A DNA stretch of 64,000 nt from Setoptus koraiensis. Taxonomy: Eukaryota; Arthropoda. The notes below the pieces were generated by a model that saw nothing but the letters and a program-made list of their open reading frames with translations, searched no databases and was not told where the DNA came from. Positions 61,318 to 64,000 of the stretch are shown one piece after another; the first letter of the stretch is position 1, and every line of letters starts with the position of its first letter. The stretch is from contig CM106585.1 in the NCBI GenBank assembly GCA_048013815.1, positions 6,200,001-6,264,000 on the forward strand, read 5' to 3'. The position numbers and the translations under genes are program-made.

Positions 61318-63051
61318 GTTGTTGCTGGTGTTGTTGGCGTCGTTGTTGTTGCTGGTGTCGGCGTCGGCGGTGCCGCTGTTGGCCAGAAGCGGATAAAAGG
61401 CGAAATAACGCGACTGGATTAAAGTGAAAGTGACTGCTCTCGCTCGATCAATTGTTTGTCGTTTGTCTCAGCGACAACGACAAGTGCAAACAAACAAACA
61501 AACATCCAGAAAACATCTGACTTGGCTCGCTGGCACAACAACAACACAACCCAATACGACATAACTCACGGTGTGTGTGTGTGTGTATGTCGAAATTGTC
61601 AAGCCCTCAGCCGAGAGGCGCGCACTTGTTGTTTGGCAGTCGTTGTTTGGCACTTGTTGCTGTCGCTGCTGTCGTGCGATTAATCTTGATTTTTCGGCAA
61701 ATTTCATTACTGCTGCTGCTGGCGCTATTATCAGCGTCACTGTTATTACTATTATTAATATTATTATTAATTATCATTATCGAGAGTAAGTTGGCGACAC
61801 TGATACAGATACCACCCGTTAGCCGCCTACTGTTACACACATACAATCGTGCATACGTTGTCTGTATATTGTACTGTAATATTGTTGCGCTGGCAACAAT
61901 ATCACAACGCTCATTATCAATGAGTGCGATTCCAATCAGACAGTTATTATTATTATTGGCCAGACAGTTTGAGTCAGTTTAAGTCGGCCTGAGCCTTGGG
62001 ACTCGGGCGCCGGGCCGCCGCTTGCGGCGGCCGGACTGAGCGGGCGGCCGCCACAAGCGCGCCGAGCGGCTCGGCGCACCGTTAGCCCGTCTCGACAACA
62101 GTTACAACGTTGCGACAAGTTGCCGCCGCCGCCGCTGCTGTCGCGACAACAACAACAACAGCGGCAACCACAACAGCAACAACAGCGCGACAACAGCGGC
62201 ACCGACTGCAACAAGAACAACAACAACAACATCGACAACAACAACAACAGTTGCAACCACAACAACAACAGCCACTGCAGCCTTTGTTTGTCGCCAACCA
62301 GCAGTCGGTCTTGCCAATAATAGAAGCCGCCGAGAACAGCTGCTCGTTATCGCGCGCTCAAATCTGTATCAATGCGAGCTTGTGTGTGTCGCTATTTATA
62401 TTTATACTATTTATATTTTGTTTATACACAGTGTGCGATATGAGTGTGTGATATATGGAGTAGCGAGTGTGAGATTTGTTTGTAACGAGACGTATTTATA
62501 ATAATATATTTGTAATATAGTTATAATATGGCCGTAATCTAGTTATCACAGTCTAGGTATGCTCGCCAAGCGATGCAAGATAATGCGCGATTCATACTTG
62601 TGTTTATGCCAGTGTTTATGGCAGTGTTTATACTTGCATTTATGCTGGATATCTTGATTATTACTTGATTTCGCTCTCATTTTTATTGCCACTGTCATTG
62701 CCACCGCCAGCGATACCGTTTGTCAACTGGCTGGCAGCTTATAATTGCTGGCAGCTACCACTTGTTAGACAATAACAGCAGCAACCTGTTCAACTGTTGC
62801 ACTGTTCACTGTGCTATAACGGTGATATATGGCCGATTGGCATTGGCCAGACAACAACTCTGTCACACACACACACACACTGTCGAGATTTGAGATATCA
62901 CAGACACACTGTTGAGATGTCAGACACACACAGGTGATAACGGTTAAATTGCACTCGTTTAAATTGTATCACCGGCAGCCAGCCAACGAGCTAACCAACT
63001 AACGAGCTAGCTAACTGGCCAACTAACTAACTGTCTAGCTAACCAACTTGC

Positions 63052-63125
63052 CAGCCAGCTGATCGGGACAGCCAGCTGATTGGGACAGCCAGCTGATCGG
63101 GCCAGCCAGCTGATCGGGCTAGCCA
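63052..63125. repeat. 18-bp tandem repeat (gccagctgatcgggacag)
   Basis: Four copies with single-base changes (gatcgg/gattgg, ggacag/ggccag). Confidence 0.85.
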
Positions 63126-63789
63126 AAGCGGACCGTTCAGACGACCGTCGCTTGATTGACATTCAACGTCGTATGTTTACAGTGCAGCCGCCGGCACGAC
63201 TTGCACGGGCACCGCAACGGTCACCCTAACGGGCGCCGCAGTGGGCACTGCAATGGGCACCACGGCTCTGGCGGGATTTTGCGACGCTGCCCAGCGGCAC
63301 CCAATCTGTCGTGTAATAATAACAGTGATAACGACAGCAGTAAAACAACAATGATGATGGCACGATATTCAACAGTGATATTTTATAATTATTGCAGGCT
63401 CATTACAGTTTTACTAGCGCTTCGCTGGCGTGACTTCAGTCAGCCGCCGGTCGGTCCTCGCGAACGATCGAACGGGGTCTCGAATAGAACATATCACAGC
63501 ACATTATTATGTCATGACTGGGCCGGCATCCGGTCGCGCGATCGTAGCTCAAAGTCCGCAGCCCGCGGGCTGCGGGCCACAGCGCGTCAAGGTCAGCGCG
63601 CCTTATCGCTGATGAATGGTCAGTGATAAGTTGATGGGCGGCCCGGCCTCTGGTTGCCGTAGAGTCTGGTGGCGCAATCGCGAGCCCACTCTCGTTATGT
63701 CATCATCGCGCTGTCGTGATGAGCGAACGATGGGCAAGTTACGCAATATGGGCACACGAGCGACGAATCGCGCAATTTAACTGAGCGGC

Positions 63790-63836
63790 CCAACGAATGG
63801 CCGCGTGAATGGCCGCACGAATGGCCGCATGAATGG
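63790..63836. repeat. 12-bp tandem repeat (gaatggccgcgt)
   Basis: Four copies differing at the last two or three bases (cgt, cac, cat). Confidence 0.8.
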
Positions 63837-64000
63837 CGCTGACCATTCAGTTGAATTCGGCCGGGTTCGGCTGGATTCAGTTGAGTTCGGTCGAATCGAG
63901 TTTGAATCGAATTGAGCCAGCTTGGCCAGTGGCCAGCAACTTGTTTGGCGCAAGTGAGCCGAGGAAGCCAAAGTTGAACGATGCTCGTGTCGTCTCTCAA

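Larger units (their letters stand above)
60623..64000. other. Repeat-rich region without a gene
   Basis: Contains a Glu/Thr-codon-like hexamer repeat on the minus strand at 60660-60800, GTT/GTC tracts near 61.08-61.15 and 61.29-61.37 kb, CAA-rich DNA near 62.14-62.28 kb, an 18-bp repeat at 63.05-63.12 kb and a 12-bp repeat near 63.79-63.83 kb. No convincing gene was seen. The 5' part of the candidate exon's gene may lie at its start. Confidence 0.5.

Overview
The window is eukaryotic nuclear DNA, most likely from an arthropod. Evidence for this: spliced genes with short GT-AG introns (about 75-390 bp), TATA and polyadenylation signals, an ETS transcription factor of the Pointed/ETS1 type, an HDEL-ended BiP fragment, UBE2S, SRP54 and CLCC1 homologues, and long CAG/CAA-encoded Gln/Asn/His tracts. 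A mite or other chelicerate is my guess only; nothing here fixes the species.

Layout. (a) 1-9.3 kb is rich in short tandem repeats and I see no convincing gene. (b) 9.8-15.2 kb is a compact gene island: a four-exon METTL27-like methyltransferase, then two related secreted or membrane proteins of a family I do not recognise. The first needs a 75-nt intron to remove an in-frame stop. (c) 16.1-24.3 kb (minus) is one very large secreted Gln/Ser/Asn-rich protein of about 2,550 residues in at least three exons, with an 8-bp minisatellite in an intron. (d) 24.6-30.8 kb is intergenic. (e) 30.8-39.2 kb holds a segmental duplication. Block 1 has an intact UBE2S and a small predicted mitochondrial membrane protein. 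Block 2 has a tail-less UBE2S fused by deletion to the membrane protein gene, plus an intact minus-strand coiled-coil gene that block 1 has lost. Between the blocks lie SRP54 (cut by a 500-N gap), a small His/Ser-rich gene, a BiP/HSPA5 pseudogene fragment and a 403-bp TA-flanked MITE. (f) 39.8-43.5 kb: a CLCC1-like ER membrane protein (plus) converges on a Pointed-P1-like ETS gene (minus), whose last coding exon lies inside the CLCC1-like 3' UTR. (g) 43.6-64 kb is mostly noncoding, GC-rich and full of simple repeats, with one candidate exon at 59.8-60.6 kb.

The genes do not form a pathway. They are ordinary, independently transcribed animal genes. The most unusual parts are the unrecognised secreted gene pair, the giant low-complexity secreted protein, and the duplicated UBE2S block in which each copy kept what the other lost.
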